From assembly GCA_964438735.1 (NCBI GenBank), contig CAYTLW010000038.1, positions 1 through 59,184 on the forward strand: DNA of 59,184 nucleotides, given 5' to 3'. The notes below the pieces were generated by a model. The model made no database searches, had not been told where the DNA came from, and saw nothing but the letters and a program-made list of their open reading frames with translations. Shown one piece after another: positions 56,801-59,184 of this stretch (position 1 is its first letter; each line of letters begins with the position of its first letter). A program made the translations under genes and the position numbers. The stretch is from CAYTLW01 sp964438735. Its GTDB lineage: Bacteria; Myxococcota_A; UBA9042.

Positions 56801-59184
56801 ATCGAATGCCATCGCCAGGTGTGCGGCGCCAAATGGCCCCGAGGTGACGGCTGTCTTGCCCGCCGCCTTGGACCCGGGTTGCTTGCCGGTGCTGTCCTGG
56901 GGTCCGCCGTCGAGCTTCCAGTGGCCGGAAACGCTGTCATCTACGAGCCCATTGACCAGCGGAACCTCTATGGGCTCATTTGTTCGCCGCCAGGTCGACA
57001 ACCCCGCGTTCAAGCCAGGCTGGCCCAGGTCCAACTTCTGCACGTACGGCCAGCCCGCGCCCAGGGGCTTGCATGCACCGGCGTCGTTGTCGGGATTCCA
57101 GACCGTCGGGCAGGTGTCGACCGCCTTCTTGGCGCAGGAGGCGTGGTCGCAGACGCCGTCGTGGTCCAGGTCGACGCTCTCGTCGACGAGCTTGTCCTTG
57201 TCGTCATCGTTGCCGTTGGCGCAGTTGGGGATGGTCGCGTGTTTGCAGCCGGTCTTGGCATCGCACGCGTCGGTAGTGCAGGCGTCCTTGTCATCGCAGC
57301 CGAAGGGCTTGGTATCGGCGCACACGCCTGACTTGGCGCAGTCGACCTGTGCCCATGAATCCGTCTTCAGGACGAAGCCGGATACCGGCTTGCCCGCGGC
57401 GACGAAGGTCCGGCCCGCCACGAGGAATCCGCCGGAAGGCGTCGCCGCGACGCCGGCGACAAGGGCGTGCTTCAGCCCCGCGTAGGTCTGGTGCGCCAGG
57501 AGCTTGCCTTGCGAATCGGCGCGCAACATCCAGGTCTGACCCCCTGTGGCGCCGTCGACGAGCCCACGATCACCGACCATCAAGAGCGCGCCAGTTACGT
57601 CGCGTGTCAGCGAGTTCCCCCGGGTCGCGCTGCTGTCCGTGTAGCGCCGCTGCCAGAGCGACTCGCCCAGCCCGTCGAAGCGCACCAGCCAGACCCGAGA
57701 CTTGCCGGTCAGCGGATCGGGGCTCGTGCCAAGGGCGAAGAACCCGCCCGCTCCGTCGGTCAACAGGTCCACGAACGCATCGTCGGATGAACCTCCGGCG
57801 GTGCGCTGCCACAGCGGGGTGCCTTTGTCATCGATGCGCGTCAACCAGCCGTCCGCGCCGCCGGCAGGCCCCACAGCCGTGCGCCCGACGACGACGAAGG
57901 TGGCGGCACCCAGGGCGTCGATGGCGAAGGCCTTGAGATCACCCGCTGCGGCGATGGTCTTCGTCCACAGTTGCCCGCCTTGACCGTCCGTGGACAGCAA
58001 CCACGCGCTATTGGTCCCGTTGGCCGCCTGTGCCCTGCCGCAGGCCACAAATCCCGACCCGGCTGCACCCGACTTCACGGCGATGCCCCGGGCCAGTTGG
58101 CGGCTGGGTCCGCTGTAGGTCTTCTGCCATTTCAGCTTGCCGTTGGCGTCCACCAGCACCAGCCAGCCGTGCCGTTTCGCCGCGTCGCCCGTGGGCTCGG
58201 TCATGCCCGCCAGGATGAAGTCCTTGCCGACCGCCTCGGCCGTATACACAAGGTCGTTGCCGACCCCGCCGATCTCCGTCTCCGCGATCTTGGCGCCACC
58301 AGGGGACAGGCGCATGGTCCAGCCCTGCCACTTCCCCTTCACCACGCGGTGGCCGACGGTGAGCACACCGCTATCCTGGGTGGGCAGGGCTCGCCAGGCC
58401 TCGGCATCTCCAGCACCCGACCACTGTGTTGCCCAGGTGGTCGGCGCTCCGACCACGCACTTGGCGCCCTTGCAGGCGTCGTTCTGTGTACAGGCCATGC
58501 CGTCGTCGCAGGGCGCGCCATCGGCCTTGGCGGGATGTACGCACATGCCCGCCTTGCTGTCGCATTTGTCATCGGTGCACACATTGCCGTCGTCACATGA
58601 CTTCGGCGTACCCCCAGCACACTTGCCGGCCGCATCGCAAGCCTGCTTTGCAGTGCAAAAATCCCCGGTCGAGCAAGACGCGCCCTTGTCCTTGTTCTTG
58701 CTGCTACAGACATGACCGCCACCGTCCGCCAGGCAGACGGATTGGATGCAGTCATCTGGCTTGTCATCTTTGCAGACCACAGGCTTGGACCCCTGGCAAC
58801 CGCCAGAGGCGCAGGTCTCGCCCGTGGTGCAGCCATTGCCATCGCTGCAGCCCTGGCCGTTGAGCCCGCCGCCGTCGTTGAGGCACTTGCCGGTCTTGGC
58901 GTCGCAACTGTCCTTGGTGCAGATGTTGCCGTCGTCACAGCTCTTGAGCGCGCCGGGCAGGCACTTGCCGTCTTTGCAATTATCACCCTGCGTGCACGTA
59001 TCTCCATCTTCACAGACCCAGCCCGACATGGGCTGATGTTTGCAACCGGTGGCAGGCACGCAGCTGTCCTTGGTGCACGCATCACCATCATCGCAGACGC
59101 CGTCGTCGGTCTTGCCATCGCAGTCGTTGTCGAGGCCGTCGCACTTCTCCTCGCCCTTGAACGGCACCACGCAATCGGGCGCCT
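53900..59184 (-). CDS. 5'-truncated giant surface protein: MopE/CDDG, propeller, LamG, SUMF1-like
   Basis: At least 1,760 residues; the frame is open to the right edge, so the true start lies outside. In order: a MopE-like CDGLDNDCDGKTD motif, Cys-rich CDDG repeats (about 10-250), repeated beta units of the GxLxW...GGFxAxG type (about 250-620), more Cys repeats, several LamG/concanavalin-like domains (GYWRLDGHAKDSVGSRHG, SFEAWVYLSTL, DGLLDCEAS patterns), and a C-terminal formylglycine-generating-enzyme-like domain (SGMVFIPGSGFYMGC, IDRHEVTVSDW, DLPTEAQWEKAARGG, MSGNVSEMVLDWY, RRGGGWLSS, GFRCV). The catalytic Cys pair of true FGE is absent (WLSSVGSMRAGDR), so it probably serves as a binding or structural domain. 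Secreted, possibly a surface adhesin or predation factor. Confidence 0.82.
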   Translation of the reverse strand, partial: APDCVVPFKGEEKCDGLDNDCDGKTDDGVCDDGDACTKDSCVPATGCKHQPMSGWVCEDGDTCTQGDNCKDGKCLPGALKSCDDGNICTKDSCDAKTGKCLNDGGGLNGQGCSDGNGCTTGETCASGGCQGSKPVVCKDDKPDDCIQSVCLADGGGHVCSSKNKDKGASCSTGDFCTAKQACDAAGKCAGGTPKSCDDGNVCTDDKCDSKAGMCVHPAKADGAPCDDGMACTQNDACKGAKCVVGAPTTWATQWSGAGDAEAWRALPTQDSGVLTVGHRVVKGKWQGWTMRLSPGGAKIAETEIGGVGNDLVYTAEAVGKDFILAGMTEPTGDAAKRHGWLVLVDANGKLKWQKTYSGPSRQLARGIAVKSGAAGSGFVACGRAQAANGTNSAWLLSTDGQGGQLWTKTIAAAGDLKAFAIDALGAATFVVVGRTAVGPAGGADGWLTRIDDKGTPLWQRTAGGSSDDAFVDLLTDGAGGFFALGTSPDPLTGKSRVWLVRFDGLGESLWQRRYTDSSATRGNSLTRDVTGALLMVGDRGLVDGATGGQTWMLRADSQGKLLAHQTYAGLKHALVAGVAATPSGGFLVAGRTFVAAGKPVSGFVLKTDSWAQVDCAKSGVCADTKPFGCDDKDACTTDACDAKTGCKHATIPNCANGNDDDKDKLVDESVDLDHDGVCDHASCAKKAVDTCPTVWNPDNDAGACKPLGAGWPYVQKLDLGQPGLNAGLSTWRRTNEPIEVPLVNGLVDDSVSGHWKLDGGPQDSTGKQPGSKAAGKTAVTSGPFGAAHLAMAFDGVSAHIDSKFKLSSPTGGAFTVSSWVRVDQLPKGAQAFVFGSDSSHSQNKTTLRLEVLKDLRVRVSMRAKENKDWPVGVSSVRKLSKGIWAHVAWVYVAGQLSLYLDGDLEAVSMWKHPAASFVSASGFLIGASSIYGQDGSVKVAGHLAGAISDLVVFSRALSPTEVATYAASRAPYGTGYLPGAQADFDDVRVTETTSYQSGPHATHFELLGARPHSATEVKDIVGYWRLDGHAKDSVGSRHGVIKGKTTPKTGRFGDIDGSLALGASEWLLVPPDKKPGAWSCDPAKTSCSFEAWVYLSTLTQKSRRVVFADHTDAKEPAAVVVSFDDGGTNTFWISAQTSKGSPGCPGKTKIAPGSWHHVGAVAGQGHLRLYVDGLLDCEASTGFPSMTTPRGLSVGRNCYDWACTHYLNGRVDEILVYKVAKSADYFARRARGLPRVRFLAHTRPYATAGGSYKTWDYRVHWGNPAAKASPPTLRGMSVKAGQYPKCDALLSPCLGYAGWWRFDEGHGTTAVDESTARRHGVIHNGTYVVDQHGGGAVQLAGPGKKGRIALGSWSAPFEATPFTVAIRTRIDSMQQVGADKPRHLWWVKDDRPSLRLSGTVLNFSVDLEKGQTVPGVQALGLLGAWHSLGTQFDGIGKGARLYVDGTQVSAKKSLNAGSWGARPFQVGWDGQAGREYDGAVGDLRVFGRVVAEDELPRSPALVASLAAPPSGMVFIPGSGFYMGCNASVDKSCQADEKPQHQVVLSPFWIDRHEVTVSDWADCKAAGKCDAPKGKHPACNWGKTGREQHPINCVDWSQARGYCKSLGSGYDLPTEAQWEKAARGGCEHNGGAAGCQSGMRKYPWGNTKATCDVAVFSTDANGCGKGSTWAVGSKQKGASPYGVLDMSGNVSEMVLDWYDKAFYGKSPKDDPTNAQGNSYRVRRGGGWLSSVGSMRAGDRTAHEASAIHFHDVGFRCVKAPN

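Overview
The window is a GC-rich (roughly two-thirds G+C) chromosomal segment. Its gene content points to a Myxococcota-type (former Deltaproteobacteria) bacterium: large secreted lipoproteins with Cys/Asp-rich 'CDDG' repeats, RCC1 and MopE-like modules, a zinc-ribbon Ser/Thr kinase fused to a receiver domain, a hybrid histidine kinase, ECF sigma factors with membrane partners, and many predicted lipoproteins. That placement is inference from gene families, not from a marker gene. Three 100-N runs (6481-6580, 48416-48515, 51315-51414) are assembly gaps of unknown true size; two of them fall in repetitive coding sequence.

Layout. 1-222: tail of a possible gene and a 163-bp MITE-like element flanked by CTAG. 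219-7351 (-): a ~2,170-residue cell-surface lipoprotein (CDDG repeats, RCC1 propellers, HEFGH metalloprotease) coupled to a small lipoprotein. 7559-9115: hemerythrin and a radical SAM protein. 9123-10502 (-): tryptophanase/tyrosine phenol-lyase family enzyme. 10726-12000: a DUF3179-type membrane protein whose frame is interrupted by one TGA exactly at the family's conserved Cys, hence a candidate selenoprotein. 12109-14985: an EEP-fold nuclease/phosphatase and two membrane proteins. 15135-21105: signalling block (kinase-receiver, hybrid kinase, ECF sigma, membrane partner, Spy/CpxP-like protein). 21236-24008: a lipoprotein, two divergent P-loop kinase-like proteins and a Cys-motif protein.

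24127-31170 (-) is a tightly coupled five-gene operon built on the AmmeMemoRadiSam set: a radical SAM enzyme, a small anchored protein, a predicted lipoprotein fusing Memo and AMMECR1 domains, a ~1,250-residue membrane fusion (spermidine-synthase-like, FMN-binding and NapH/NosR-like Fe-S parts), and a small anchored protein. Divergent from it (31346-36185) are a chalcone-isomerase-like secreted protein and two coupled radical SAM proteins with large unrecognised extra domains; next to them is a second membrane spermidine-synthase-like protein (36290-38902, -). This 15-kb block is the best candidate for an undescribed redox or modification system.

39055-47908: a kinase-like membrane protein, LepA, an ECF sigma-FecR-outer-membrane-protein operon, a Gly/Ser-rich lipoprotein, a cyclophilin and a staphylococcal-nuclease homologue. 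47949-52180: two SDR oxidoreductases (one split by a gap) around two lipoprotein hydrolases (SGNH-like, M28 peptidase). The low-complexity linkers of those two hydrolases share a translated palindromic DNA repeat. 52255-53672: two divergent PIN-domain toxin-antitoxin modules, one with tandem palindromes over its promoter. 53900-59184 (-): the 3' part of a giant secreted protein (MopE/CDDG, propeller, LamG, sulfatase-modifying-factor-like domain) running off the window edge.
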